This document shows, piece by piece, positions 26,924 to 35,953 of a stretch of DNA of 55,364 nucleotides (positions are counted from its first letter, which is position 1; every line of letters begins with the position of its first letter). This stretch comes from GCA-2733415 sp964635575 (lineage in GTDB: Bacteria > Bacteroidota > Bacteroidia > Flavobacteriales > Flavobacteriaceae). The position numbers and the translations under genes are program-made. The DNA lies in assembly GCA_964635575.1 (NCBI GenBank), contig CAZWNY010000004.1:1-55364 (forward strand). Reading direction: 5' to 3'. Under the pieces are notes generated by a model, which saw nothing but the letters and a program-made list of their open reading frames with translations, was not told the DNA's origin and did no database searches.

Positions 26924-26975
26924 CGCTTCGCTGTACGATAAAAGAGATAAAAATTGATTGTAATTACCTTAATTC
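26924..26975. repeat. Diverged intergenic repeat, copy 2
   Basis: This reads CGCTTCGCTGTACGATA, then AAATTGATTGTAATTA and CTTAATTCC. The words occur in the same order as at 5992-6038. It sits between the L31 terminator and the oxidoreductase stop, and both copies lie downstream of a minus-strand gene. Confidence 0.35.
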
Positions 26976-27025
26976 CTTTTTGTAAAACAACCATTTTAGG
27001 CACAGATTTATTCCAAAAAATATTT

Positions 27026-27967
27026 TTAAAACCCTTTCACTTCTTCTTTTGCTTTTTCAAATTCGGTAATCATGTCGTTAATAATTTCTGCTACAGGTTT
27101 TACTTTGTGTATTAAACCTGCTATTTGTCCTATTTCCAATTCGCCTTCAATTAAATCGCCTTCAAACATCCCTTTTTTTGCTCTTGCTCTTCCTAATAAT
27201 TTTTTTAATTCTTCGGGTGTTGGTGCAGTTGTATATAAGGTTTTTAAATCGTTATAAAATTTATTTTTTAACAATCGTACCGGTGCTAATTCTTTTAATG
27301 TTAGTTGTGTATCGCCTTCTTTTGCCTTTACAACTTCATCTTTAAAATTTTGATGTGCGGATGATTCTACCGAAGCAACAAACCTACTTCCTACTTGTAC
27401 TCCATCTGCTCCTAAAACCATAGTGGCCAACATTGCTCTGCCTGTTGCAATACCTCCAGCAGCTAATAGCGGAATATTTATTTTTTCTTTTACCATAGGT
27501 ATTAATGTAAGTGTTGTCGTTTCATCTCTACCGTTATGTCCGCCTGCTTCAAAACCTTCTGCTACTATAGCATTTACTCCTGCATTTTGTGCTTTTAGTG
27601 CAAATTTTACACTACTAACCACGTGTATAACGATTATTCCTTGTTTTTGTAGCCAGCTTGTCCATGTTTTAGGGTTTCCTGCGGAAGTAAATACAATTTT
27701 AACGCCTTCATCTACAATTATTTGCATTATTTCTTCAACATTTGGATATAACATCGGCACATTTACACCAAAAGGCTTATTGGTTGCTTGTTTGCATTTT
27801 TGTATGTGATTACGCAATACATCAGGATACATTGATCCTGCTCCAATTAAACCTAAACCGCCTGAATTACTTACTGAAGATGCTAGTTTGTAACCTGAAT
27901 TCCATATCATTCCTCCTTGAATAATTGGATATTTTATTTGAAATAATTTACAAATTTTGTTCGTCAT
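27026..27967 (-). CDS. FMN-dependent oxidoreductase, nitronate monooxygenase/FabK-like
   Basis: The 313-residue protein has the TIM-barrel features of the NMO/FabK family: KYPIIQGGMIWNSGYKLASS at the N-terminus, VNAIVAEGFEAGGHNG, IPLLAAGGIATGRAMLA and GADGVQVGSRFVASVES for FMN phosphate binding. Members either oxidise nitronates (detoxifying propionate 3-nitronate) or act as enoyl-ACP reductase. The sequence alone does not decide which. The gene stands alone, with 70 bp to the S8 peptidase gene and a convergent L31 gene. Confidence 0.88.
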   Translation of the reverse strand: MTNKICKLFQIKYPIIQGGMIWNSGYKLASSVSNSGGLGLIGAGSMYPDVLRNHIQKCKQATNKPFGVNVPMLYPNVEEIMQIIVDEGVKIVFTSAGNPKTWTSWLQKQGIIVIHVVSSVKFALKAQNAGVNAIVAEGFEAGGHNGRDETTTLTLIPMVKEKINIPLLAAGGIATGRAMLATMVLGADGVQVGSRFVASVESSAHQNFKDEVVKAKEGDTQLTLKELAPVRLLKNKFYNDLKTLYTTAPTPEELKKLLGRARAKKGMFEGDLIEGELEIGQIAGLIHKVKPVAEIINDMITEFEKAKEEVKGF

Positions 27968-28037
27968 TATTATGTTTAAATTAATTTAATTGTTTTAAAA
28001 AAATGCGCTAATTTACGATGCGTGAAGTACTATTTTT

Positions 28038-29669
28038 TTATTGTTTAATAATTCTAACTACTTTAACTCCTGTTTTTACTGTAATTTTAGCTAAATATAT
28101 TCCTGTTGCTAAGGTTGTAATATCAATTATTTGATTGCTTGATTGCACTTTAATTTGCATTATTTTTTTACCTAAAACATTATATAACTCAACTGTCGCT
28201 TGGTGTATACCTATTGGAAAACTTAATTGCAATGTAGTTTTTGCTGGGTTTGGATACAAAATTAATTCTAAAATTTCTGATTTTTGTACACTCAACGCAT
28301 TTTGTAATGCCAATTCTAAATTCGGTATTCCATATCCTAAGGTATTGGTTGGTGTATTAAAAATAGAAGCTGATTCTTTTACAAATTTTACAATTTCAGC
28401 ATTTGTAAGATTGGGTAACGCTTGCCATAAACAAGCAATACCACCTGTTAAAATAGGTGATGAAAAGGACGTTCCGTTGTACATTACTACAGTTCCTGCT
28501 GTATTAATTGCATACGCAGGCGCTCCTTGTGCTACTACATCTGGCTTTAAACGATTGTCTGATGTTGGTCCTTTTGAACTAAAACTTGCGTAATTTGCAC
28601 TCGGATTTACTGCTCCAACGGTTAATACTGTTTCTACATCTGCGGGAAATGTTATTCTTCCGCCCCAAGAAGTATCGTTACCTGAATTTCCTGCGGAATT
28701 AATTATAATCATTCCTTTTGAAAAAGCAACTGCTGCGCCTCTTGATATAAATGCTGTTTCCCCGTCTAAGTCGGTTGTATAATTATAATTATCGGCTGAG
28801 TTATCAAACGTTTTATAGCCTAATGATGTATTAATAATATCTACACCTACTCTATCCGCTTCTTCTGCTGCGGCTACCCAATAACTTTCTTCTACAGGAG
28901 TTTCTGAAGAAGTATCTTCACTTATGTATAAATAGAAAGATGCATCAGGTGCTGTACCTACAAATTGACCATCTAAATATCCTGCAATATCTGATAATAC
29001 TGCTGATCCGTGCCAATGCGATGTGTAAAAATTAGCGTTATCATTTACAAAATCATACCCTCCTAAAATTTGATTATTATCTCTTATGCGTTGAAACCCT
29101 GGATTGGTATCTACATTTGGAAATCCCGCATCTATAACGGCAATATGTATTCCTGTTCCTGTAAAATTTTGTTCATGTAACTTATCGCCTTTAAACATTT
29201 GTATTTGGTTTAAGGCATCTCCGTAATTAAATAGTGTAGCAATTTCTGTTTCTCCTTGAAATTTATTAATATAACTTGTGCCGTTTGTAATTTCGCTCGT
29301 TTTAGTGTTTAAACTGTTGTCTGAAAACTCAATATCAGCTACAAAAGGCAAACTACTTAATGCATTAATATCTGTTACTGAACCAATTACGTGTGCTGCA
29401 TTTAACCATTTTGATTTGGTTTTATAGGTAATTCCTGTTGCGTTTTGAAGTGCTGTAATGTGATTAGGGTTTACAGGTACATCTGTAAAATCGATAGTTA
29501 TACCTTGGTTTATACGCCTATCAATAGCTCTTGTGGTTAACATTAATGATGGGTTTGCTAAATAATTAGCCACATCCGCTTTGCTATTAAAATATACCCA
29601 AGCGTGTTCTTGAGAGAAACTAATATTCGTACTTATAAAAAACGCAAAAAACAGTATTTTTTGTATCAT
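28038..29669 (-). CDS. S8 family serine peptidase (subtilase) with T9SS sorting tail
   Basis: This 543-residue secreted protease has a signal peptide (about 1-19, ending ISFSQEH), a propeptide-like region, and the catalytic triad. The triad comprises Asp in IHIAVIDAGFP, His in TSHWHGSAVLSDIAG and Ser in YNGTSFSSPILTGG, with the oxyanion Asn in IIINSAGNSGND. The last 75 residues (ILYPNPAKTTLQLSF... GIYLAKITV) are a T9SS type A sorting domain, so it should be exported to the surface or medium. It is likely a nutritional or processing protease. Confidence 0.95.
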   Translation of the reverse strand: MIQKILFFAFFISTNISFSQEHAWVYFNSKADVANYLANPSLMLTTRAIDRRINQGITIDFTDVPVNPNHITALQNATGITYKTKSKWLNAAHVIGSVTDINALSSLPFVADIEFSDNSLNTKTSEITNGTSYINKFQGETEIATLFNYGDALNQIQMFKGDKLHEQNFTGTGIHIAVIDAGFPNVDTNPGFQRIRDNNQILGGYDFVNDNANFYTSHWHGSAVLSDIAGYLDGQFVGTAPDASFYLYISEDTSSETPVEESYWVAAAEEADRVGVDIINTSLGYKTFDNSADNYNYTTDLDGETAFISRGAAVAFSKGMIIINSAGNSGNDTSWGGRITFPADVETVLTVGAVNPSANYASFSSKGPTSDNRLKPDVVAQGAPAYAINTAGTVVMYNGTSFSSPILTGGIACLWQALPNLTNAEIVKFVKESASIFNTPTNTLGYGIPNLELALQNALSVQKSEILELILYPNPAKTTLQLSFPIGIHQATVELYNVLGKKIMQIKVQSSNQIIDITTLATGIYLAKITVKTGVKVVRIIKQ

Positions 29670-29693
29670 AATTAAATAGGTTATTCTTGCAAT

Positions 29694-30887
29694 TTACGAA
29701 ATTACTCCTGAACCTACCAATTCATCGGCTATATAAAAAGCAACAAATTGTCCTGCTGTAATTGCGCTTTGTGCTGCTGTAAAAGCTACATATAAACCCG
29801 TTTTTGTTTGATATACTGTTGCTTCTTGTAAGGGCTGACGGTAACGTATTCGTGCCATTACTTGTAATGTTTTTCCGTTTTTAAGCGCTAAATCTGGTCG
29901 AATCCAATGAGCTTCTTTATTCGTTACTTTTAATACGTTTCTAAACAATCCTGAATGATTCGCACCTTGACCTGTATAAATTACGTTTTTATGTACATCT
30001 GTATCTATTACAAATAAAGGTAACGGTGTGCCTCCAACTGCCAAACCTTTACGTTGTCCTTTGGTAAAATAATGTGCTCCTTGATGCTTTCCTACTATTT
30101 TTCCATCGGTAATTTGATAGGTTTTTTTTGTTGATAAATAAACTAGCTCTTTTTCTTTATTTGAAAAAACAGGTAAAGATTGGTTGTATTTTGGATGGTT
30201 TGCATCAATTTCGACAATTACCCCTTCTTTTGGTGCTAATTTTTGCTGTAAAAAATCTGGTAATCGTACTTTTCCTATAAAACATAATCCTTGAGAATCT
30301 TTTTTATCTGCGGTAATTAAATTTTGCTCTGCAGCTATTTTACGAACTTCGGGTTTTGTTAATTTTCCTATAGGAAATAATGCTTTTGATAATTGTTTTT
30401 GCGATAATTGACATAAAAAATACGATTGATCTTTGTTGCCGTCTGCTCCTGCTTTTAGTTGATAAATTTCTTTTTTATTAACTACCACAGTTCCTTTTTG
30501 ACAATAATGACCTGTTGCTACATAATCGGCTCCTAAACTTAATGCTATTTTTAAAAATACATCAAATTTAATTTCTCGATTACACAATACATCAGGGTTT
30601 GGTGTGCGTCCCATTTTGTACTCTCTAAACATATAATCTACGATACGTTCTTTATATTCTGACGATAAATCTACGGTTTGAAAAGGGATTCCTAATTTTT
30701 CAGCAACTAACATTGCATCATTACTGTCGTCTAGCCATGGGCAATCGTTAGAAATAGTAACCGAATCATCATGCCAATTTTTCATGAACAATCCAATAAC
30801 TTCATATCCTTGTTTTTGCAATAAATATGCAGCTACACTACTATCTACTCCTCCTGACAAACCTACTATTACTCTTTTTTTACTCAT
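29694..30887 (-). CDS. mnmA: tRNA-specific 2-thiouridylase
   Basis: MnmA activates U34 of Lys, Glu and Gln tRNAs with ATP and adds sulfur at position 2. I chose ATG 30887 (MSKKRVIVGLSGGVDSSVAA), giving 397 residues. The start at 30920 adds 11 unrelated residues and begins within a TAAATTTGC promoter-like box. PP-loop SGGVDSS is at residues 10-16. The two catalytic cysteines are in NPDVLCNREIKF and QGLCFIGK. The C-terminal beta-barrel is complete. Sulfur would come from a cysteine desulfurase, one of which is at 36999. It lies 24 bp upstream of the S8 peptidase start. Confidence 0.96.
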   Translation of the reverse strand: MSKKRVIVGLSGGVDSSVAAYLLQKQGYEVIGLFMKNWHDDSVTISNDCPWLDDSNDAMLVAEKLGIPFQTVDLSSEYKERIVDYMFREYKMGRTPNPDVLCNREIKFDVFLKIALSLGADYVATGHYCQKGTVVVNKKEIYQLKAGADGNKDQSYFLCQLSQKQLSKALFPIGKLTKPEVRKIAAEQNLITADKKDSQGLCFIGKVRLPDFLQQKLAPKEGVIVEIDANHPKYNQSLPVFSNKEKELVYLSTKKTYQITDGKIVGKHQGAHYFTKGQRKGLAVGGTPLPLFVIDTDVHKNVIYTGQGANHSGLFRNVLKVTNKEAHWIRPDLALKNGKTLQVMARIRYRQPLQEATVYQTKTGLYVAFTAAQSAITAGQFVAFYIADELVGSGVIS

Positions 30888-30917
30888 GATAATTGTATCT
30901 TCTAAATATGTAGATTG

Positions 30918-30925
30918 CAAATTTA
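30918..30925 (-). promoter_or_regulatory. Putative -7 box of mnmA (TAAATTTG)
   Basis: On the minus strand TAAATTTG is followed by CA, 30 nt upstream of the chosen ATG. No good TTG -33 element is seen. It supports the downstream start for mnmA. Confidence 0.45.
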
Positions 30926-30992
30926 CTGATTTTTATGCATTTTTTTTAAAGACATCTTTAATTTATAAAATTAATCAGTAAAAATTTTAATT

Positions 30993-31682
30993 TTATTGTT
31001 TCATGGGGTTATTCGACTTTGTATAATCTTTTGTTTTTATTATTTTACCGTTAGTATAATATTTCCAAATTCCTCTTGGTTTTCCGTTGGTAAATTTCCC
31101 TTCTAATTCTATTGCACCTTCTTTATCGTTTTTTATAAAAACACCATTTTTACGTCCGTTAACAAACCCATAACGACTTACAATTTTACCGTTTGGTGCA
31201 TACATAGTTGTTCTTCCGTTTTTTTTTCCGTTTTTGTATTCTTCTATTTTTAAAATTTTACCACCTGTATAAAATGATTTTAAATTGCCCTCTAACTTTC
31301 CTTTAATATAGTTTTCTTCAATAATAATTTCTTTTGTTTTACGGTCGTAAGTAACCCATTTTCCAATACGATTTTTGCCATTCATTTGCCCTTTTTCTAA
31401 CAAAAATCCGTGTGTCGAGTAATATTTTACATCTGCTATTTCGTTTTCTAAAAATTGTTTTATACAAGATGGATGTTTTCCTTTTGGCGATTGGTGATAA
31501 AACTTAAATATACCTACTTCTTTTCCATTTTTAAACTGCCCTTGATAACGTACTTTTTTTGTGCCTTCATACATTTTTTTCCATTTACCATGTCGTTTAT
31601 TATTACTGTCAAATTGGTTTAGCTCTTGTGCAGTTATTAACGACACCAAAAATAGCGCGATTATGGTTATTGTTTTTTTCAT
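30993..31682 (-). CDS. Secreted YwqK/MORN-like repeat protein
   Basis: This 229-residue protein has a signal peptide (ITIIALFLVSLITAQ) and about seven repeats of 22-24 residues built on a G-x-W-x-x-Y ... G-x-x-x-G pattern. Examples are KRHGKWKKMYEGTKKVRYQG, RIGKWVTYDRKTKEI, KLEGNLKSFYTGGKILK and PRGIWKYYTNGKII. Databases call these MORN variants or YwqK antitoxin-like. In this phylum they are common exported proteins with no toxin nearby, so the antitoxin label should not be taken literally. The exact role is unknown. Confidence 0.85.
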   Translation of the reverse strand: MKKTITIIALFLVSLITAQELNQFDSNNKRHGKWKKMYEGTKKVRYQGQFKNGKEVGIFKFYHQSPKGKHPSCIKQFLENEIADVKYYSTHGFLLEKGQMNGKNRIGKWVTYDRKTKEIIIEENYIKGKLEGNLKSFYTGGKILKIEEYKNGKKNGRTTMYAPNGKIVSRYGFVNGRKNGVFIKNDKEGAIELEGKFTNGKPRGIWKYYTNGKIIKTKDYTKSNNPMKQ

Positions 31683-32061
31683 ATAAATTTTTATTTTTTA
31701 AGATAACGCAATGTACATCATTTTAGTATCTCAAAAAAGTTGCCAAAAAAATAAATAATGACTATTTTACTGTATGATACAGAGCAAATACATACTCTTT
31801 AATTTTATATATATTATTATTACAATTACACTAATAAATTATTTATTTAAAACAATACAACTATAATAACAGTAAGACAGCCATTGGAATTTATTTTGAT
31901 AATTTCAGTGGTTATTTTCTGAAAAATTTGAAAAATAATTAAAAAAATACTCCTCCCGAAAACGAAAATAACGTTTGTTTCAAAACTGAAGTTATTGCAA
32001 TTTTATAGGTTTTGTAAAAAACATTAAGACCGTTATAATTTATTTTATAGTTAAATTACTA
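31683..32061. other. 379-bp intergenic region without a recognisable gene
   Basis: Very AT-rich, with stops in all frames. It probably holds the promoter of the YwqK-like gene. One nested inverted repeat is visible around 31969-31999 (AATAAC...GTTATT outside, GTTT...AAAC inside). Nothing else can be supported. Confidence 0.6.
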
Positions 32062-32964
32062 CTATAACAACTGTTGTAAGCTTTTTTTTAATGTTGGAAA
32101 TTGAAATATAAATCCGTGTTTCTGTATTTTTTTTGAAGATATTTTTTGACTTTCACACAACAGCACATGCATTTCTCCTAGCAACAAATTTAGTATAAAC
32201 TTAGGCACATTAGGTAAAATTATTTTTCTTTTTATTTGTTTCGCTAAGGTTTTTGTGAAAACGGTATTAGTTACTACTTCTGGAGCTACGGCATTAACAA
32301 CACCTTCTATTTTATGTTGTAAAACATAGGTGTATAGTTGCACTAAATCGTTAATATGAATCCAACTCATTTGCTGTTTTCCGTTACCTAAATTTGCTCC
32401 GAAACCAAGAGCGATTGGTTCTTTCATTTTTTGTAGCGCACCTCCTTTTTGTGTCAAAACTACTCCTGTTCGTAATTTTGAAACTTTCATATTTAAATTT
32501 TTAAATTTAGTTGCGGATTCTTCCCATTTTTGAACTACTTCAGATAAAAAACCTGTTCCAAAATTGGTACTTTCTTCGGTGTAGGTTTGGCTGTATGAAT
32601 GTGCATAAATTCCTATTCCGCTTGCTGTTATAAAATGTTGTACTTGGTGTGTGTCTGTTTGTAATAAATTATACAAAATGGCTGCTCCTTCTACTCTACT
32701 GTTTATTATTTCTTTTTTATAAGATGTTGTCCATCGTTTACCAATATTTGCTCCTGCTAAATGAATTATTGCATCTACCTTGTTAATACATTTTGCATCA
32801 ATTCTATTTTTTTTTGGATTCCATAAAAAACCTGTACAATTAGGTAAACTCTTTAATTTATTAGTTTGAGTAGTTAAAAAACATAACGTATGTTTTTTTT
32901 GTAGTAACTTTTTAACTATTTTTTTTCCTATTAAACCTGTTGCGCCTGTAATTAATATTTTCAT
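32062..32964 (-). CDS. TIGR01777 family NAD(P)-dependent epimerase/oxidoreductase
   Basis: The 300-residue short-chain dehydrogenase-like protein opens MKILITGATGLIGKKIVKKL, the Rossmann dinucleotide site, and continues with DAIIHLAGANIGKRWT and ITASGIGIYAHSYS. The tail is the DUF1731-type C-terminus (PNVPKFILNLLLGEMHVLLCESQKIS). This is the YfcH/SulA-like TIGR01777 group, and its substrate is unknown. It is 5 bp downstream of mnmD and surely cotranscribed with it. Confidence 0.9.
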   Translation of the reverse strand: MKILITGATGLIGKKIVKKLLQKKHTLCFLTTQTNKLKSLPNCTGFLWNPKKNRIDAKCINKVDAIIHLAGANIGKRWTTSYKKEIINSRVEGAAILYNLLQTDTHQVQHFITASGIGIYAHSYSQTYTEESTNFGTGFLSEVVQKWEESATKFKNLNMKVSKLRTGVVLTQKGGALQKMKEPIALGFGANLGNGKQQMSWIHINDLVQLYTYVLQHKIEGVVNAVAPEVVTNTVFTKTLAKQIKRKIILPNVPKFILNLLLGEMHVLLCESQKISSKKIQKHGFIFQFPTLKKSLQQLL

Positions 32965-32969
32965 TTTTT

Positions 32970-33629
32970 TTATTTTTTTGTTGCACGTAACATTTCTCTT
33001 TTTCCTGGTGGACCTGGTAAACGCTCTACCAAAAAACCAACTGTTTGCAACGCTCTTCGAACGGATCCTTTAGCTGAATAAGTAACTAAAACTCCTTTGC
33101 TTTTTAGACTATTATGCATTATTTTAAAAATGTTTTCTGTCCATAATTCAGGTTGATGTGATGCTCCAAAAGCATCAAAATAAATTAAATTAAAACAATT
33201 TTTATCGACAATGTTTTCAAACAATTGTTTTCTTTTAATAATTTTAAAATTAGAAGACAATTGATGATATTTTTCCCAAGAAGATTGATGTAGTTTTTTG
33301 AAAACTTCTGATTTAGTGTTTGCCTTCAGTTCAGTAACATAATTTAGTTTTTCTAATTCATTACTTGTAACTGGGTATGCTTCTACTCCAACATAGTCAA
33401 CAGTTATATTTTTTTTTTGACTTTCTAAATAAGTAATAAAAGCGTTTAAACCTGTTCCTAAACCTATTTCTAAAATATAAACTTTTTTTGTAAATAAGTT
33501 TAAACCTGATTTAATAAATACGTGATATGCTTCTTGTATAGCTCCGTGTTTAGAGTGATATTGCTCGTTCCAGTCTGGTAAATATATAGTTGATGATCCG
33601 TCTGCGGTAAGTTTAATTTCACGTTTCAT
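32970..33629 (-). CDS. mnmD: tRNA (mnm5s2U34)-methyltransferase MnmD
   Basis: MnmD uses S-adenosylmethionine to convert nm5s2U34 to mnm5s2U34. The 219-residue protein is the methyltransferase half of E. coli MnmC without the FAD oxidase half, which is the usual Bacteroidota form. Visible motifs are VYILEIGLGTGLNAF for SAM, then LIYFDAFGASHQPELWTE and TYSAKGSVRRALQTVGF. The end is the signature VERLPGPPGKREMLRA. It acts on the same nucleotide as MnmA, whose gene is about 2 kb downstream. A T11 run (about 33408-33418) lies in the coding sequence. Confidence 0.94.
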   Translation of the reverse strand: MKREIKLTADGSSTIYLPDWNEQYHSKHGAIQEAYHVFIKSGLNLFTKKVYILEIGLGTGLNAFITYLESQKKNITVDYVGVEAYPVTSNELEKLNYVTELKANTKSEVFKKLHQSSWEKYHQLSSNFKIIKRKQLFENIVDKNCFNLIYFDAFGASHQPELWTENIFKIMHNSLKSKGVLVTYSAKGSVRRALQTVGFLVERLPGPPGKREMLRATKK

Positions 33630-33784
33630 GTTTTACAGATTTATATGTTATATTTTATAGTTAAATTAGTGTTTTCATGTTAAAAATTGAAAAAGTTTTT
33701 AAACTAATCTAATTAAGTTTCTTATTTTTAAGATTTATACCTATTGATTATAACTTAATTATTTTTTAATTATTGTTATGTATT

Positions 33785-33841
33785 AAAAAATAAGCATAAA
33801 AAAACCGAAACTAAGTTTCGGTTTTTTTATGCTTATTTTTT
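33785..33841 (-). terminator. Perfect palindromic terminator after the T9SS surface protein gene
   Basis: 33785-33811 and 33815-33841 are exact reverse complements around a TAA loop. The core CCGAAAC/GTTTCGG is flanked by A7/T7 and then by AAGCAT-type outer arms. It begins 6 bp below the stop at 33848 and separates that gene from mnmD. Outer arms sharing GCATAAAAAAA also occur at 430-487. Confidence 0.9.
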
Positions 33842-33847
33842 AAAATT

Positions 33848-35782
33848 TTAATTGTTATGCACAATTACTTTTTTAGTAATTTCTACATTATTTTTAGTTG
33901 TAATTTTCACTAAATATGCACCTGTACTTAATGTATTTGTAGGAAATCTATATTCCGTATTAGCACCTAAGTTTATTTTATTATAAATTAATTTACCTGA
34001 AACATCAAACATTGTAAATGCTTTTACGTTGTGCGATTCTGGATTTTTAATGATTAAACTACTTGCTGTATTGTTTTGAAAAACTGTAAATGAATCTGAT
34101 ATTTCATTTTCTTCAATATCTAAAGTAGCATCTAATGCTTTAAAGGTAATTTCAAAACGATTATTATATGTACCTTGGTCTAAGGTAACTGAAAAAGTAT
34201 CGTTAATAATATTCGTATAAGTATCTGTTACATTATCATATATAAATACTTCCATACTAGATGGTGTATCTTTTAAATTTCTTATTTGTATATCAAACAC
34301 ATTATTAGTTGTATTTTCTGCTACAATACCAAATGGCAAGCGTACATCAACATCATACATTAATGATTTAATTGATAACTCATGTCCGTCTGCTAAAATA
34401 TAAGCATCTGAAGGTAATTTCATTACAAGAAGACCATCTGTACCTTGATTACTATAATTTAAGCTTGTACCACTTCTAAAAGCAATTACACTCTCTCTAT
34501 AATAGGTATCATCAATATGTGTATAAATTCTAATTTCTGGTATTATTGTTGGATTGTTTACTATATTTTGGTAATCAAGACCGTTATGTGACATCGCAAT
34601 AGTTTCATTGGTAGTACTTGAACTATTTGCTGTTACTTTATTAAAAATAGCTCCAGTACTAGCAAATGCATTGTCTTGCCCCATGTATAAACGCATAGAG
34701 TTATCAATAACTAATGAGTAACTTCCGCTAGTAGTTGCGGCATCTGTAACTAGTACAAAACCTTGCCCTATTGCGGCATATCGCCTATTATTTCCTGTAT
34801 AGTTTCCTGATCCGGGTGTTGCTCCTCCTGTTATAGAACCTGTTCCTAAAAAAGAAGTAAAATTTGCTACGGTATAAGTTCCGTTATCATTTAAATCGGC
34901 CATGTTACCTGGTATATACTTTGCGTATCCACCTTGGTATGCAAGCATATAATGTGTAGCTACGCCTGCATCTTCCCAAAAATAAACTGCTCTTTCTAAA
35001 AATGTATTTCGATCAAATGCTAATGTACTTGGGTTAATAAATAGTGTTTTTAAGTCCATTGCTGACGGATATGGGTTGCCTATCATCATTTGTACTTGAT
35101 TACCTGTTAAGCCATCATAATTTGTTTGTAATGTTCCTGAACCTGGAGTTGCCGTAATTGTTATTGTTCCTGTATTTGGTCGACCTCTAAAATCAATAAC
35201 ATCATTTGAAATGGGTGAACCTTTTTGAGTATATCCCGCTCCTGACTGAACAGTAGATGCATTATTTCCTATAAAACTCCAATTTCCGTAAGAGTTTGCA
35301 TTCATTGCTTGCCAAATCCATCTACCAGCAAGGGTTGATGCAGTAGAGTTCCAAAGAGAAGGAACTACAACATATTGACCTGAATTGGTTTCATTAATAA
35401 AAGCTGTTGTTGGTTGGTGTAAATTTAATTCTGGGGAAAAAGGAGCATCGCCTTGTGTATTTCCTGTTCCTGCTCCTACGGGAGAACACCAATAGGTATA
35501 TTCATGAATACCTCCTGTTTGATTCTGATATACAGATAGCTCTCCTTCATCTGAATTTTTTATGTTATTCTCTTGCAGTAATTGCGCTCCATCTCTTAAA
35601 TAAATATGAGAACCTGTTGTTATATCATCTGCTCCGTTTTCAAGCTGAAGCCCATTTCTTACAAAAAGAACTTCGCCTTCGACATACACGTAACTTCCGT
35701 TTCCTACATACAAGTCTATTTGCGCATTTACCGTTGGGATAATACTTAAAAAACCGATTAAACTTATTATTGTAATTTTCAT
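33848..35782 (-). CDS. Large secreted surface protein with T9SS sorting tail
   Basis: This 644-residue protein has a signal peptide (IISLIGFLSIIPTVNAQ) and an N-terminal beta-rich segment resembling flavobacterial surface proteins (LYVGNGSYVYVEGEVLFV, then GSHIYLRDGAQLLQ). A long Asn/Thr/Gly-rich body follows, containing EYTYWCSPVG and NPYPSAMDLKTLF. A T9SS type A tail (SFTVFQNNTASSLIIKNP...GAYLVKITTKNNVEITKKVIV) ends the protein. No enzyme motif is recognised; adhesin or surface-layer roles are guesses. Upstream there is a TATATTTGC box (35878-35870), and a strong terminator follows. Confidence 0.85.
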   Translation of the reverse strand: MKITIISLIGFLSIIPTVNAQIDLYVGNGSYVYVEGEVLFVRNGLQLENGADDITTGSHIYLRDGAQLLQENNIKNSDEGELSVYQNQTGGIHEYTYWCSPVGAGTGNTQGDAPFSPELNLHQPTTAFINETNSGQYVVVPSLWNSTASTLAGRWIWQAMNANSYGNWSFIGNNASTVQSGAGYTQKGSPISNDVIDFRGRPNTGTITITATPGSGTLQTNYDGLTGNQVQMMIGNPYPSAMDLKTLFINPSTLAFDRNTFLERAVYFWEDAGVATHYMLAYQGGYAKYIPGNMADLNDNGTYTVANFTSFLGTGSITGGATPGSGNYTGNNRRYAAIGQGFVLVTDAATTSGSYSLVIDNSMRLYMGQDNAFASTGAIFNKVTANSSSTTNETIAMSHNGLDYQNIVNNPTIIPEIRIYTHIDDTYYRESVIAFRSGTSLNYSNQGTDGLLVMKLPSDAYILADGHELSIKSLMYDVDVRLPFGIVAENTTNNVFDIQIRNLKDTPSSMEVFIYDNVTDTYTNIINDTFSVTLDQGTYNNRFEITFKALDATLDIEENEISDSFTVFQNNTASSLIIKNPESHNVKAFTMFDVSGKLIYNKINLGANTEYRFPTNTLSTGAYLVKITTKNNVEITKKVIVHNN

Positions 35783-35869
35783 CTATACACTGTGTTTATT
35801 GCAAGTTAGATAATATTTTTAACCTAACCTATTAACTTGTAAATATTTTATATAGTTTTTTATAAAAGT

Positions 35870-35878
35870 GCAAATATA
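35870..35878 (-). promoter_or_regulatory. Putative -7 box for the T9SS surface protein gene
   Basis: TATATTTGC on the minus strand matches the consensus, 87 nt upstream of the ATG. No TTG -33 box is evident. Confidence 0.45.
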
Positions 35879-35920
35879 TTCGATAAAAAACATATTCTGA
35901 AATTAATTTGTAGTTTTTTT

Positions 35921-35938
35921 ATAATAATAATAATAATC
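35921..35938. repeat. Trinucleotide microsatellite, (ATA)6
   Basis: Six ATA units lie between the stop of the thrombospondin-repeat protein gene and the promoter region of the surface protein gene. Copy number may vary between strains, but it is outside coding sequence. Confidence 0.8.
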
Positions 35939-35953
35939 GTGAAAAATAAAATT

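Noticed and set aside
30993..31682. Toxin-antitoxin system, because the protein resembles YwqK antitoxins
   Set aside because: It is a secreted MORN-like repeat protein with no toxin gene next to it; the label is a database legacy.
31683..32061. Hidden small gene or RNA in the 379-bp spacer
   Set aside because: Stops in all frames, no start-plus-signal pattern, and only a weak nested inverted repeat, so no gene is supported.
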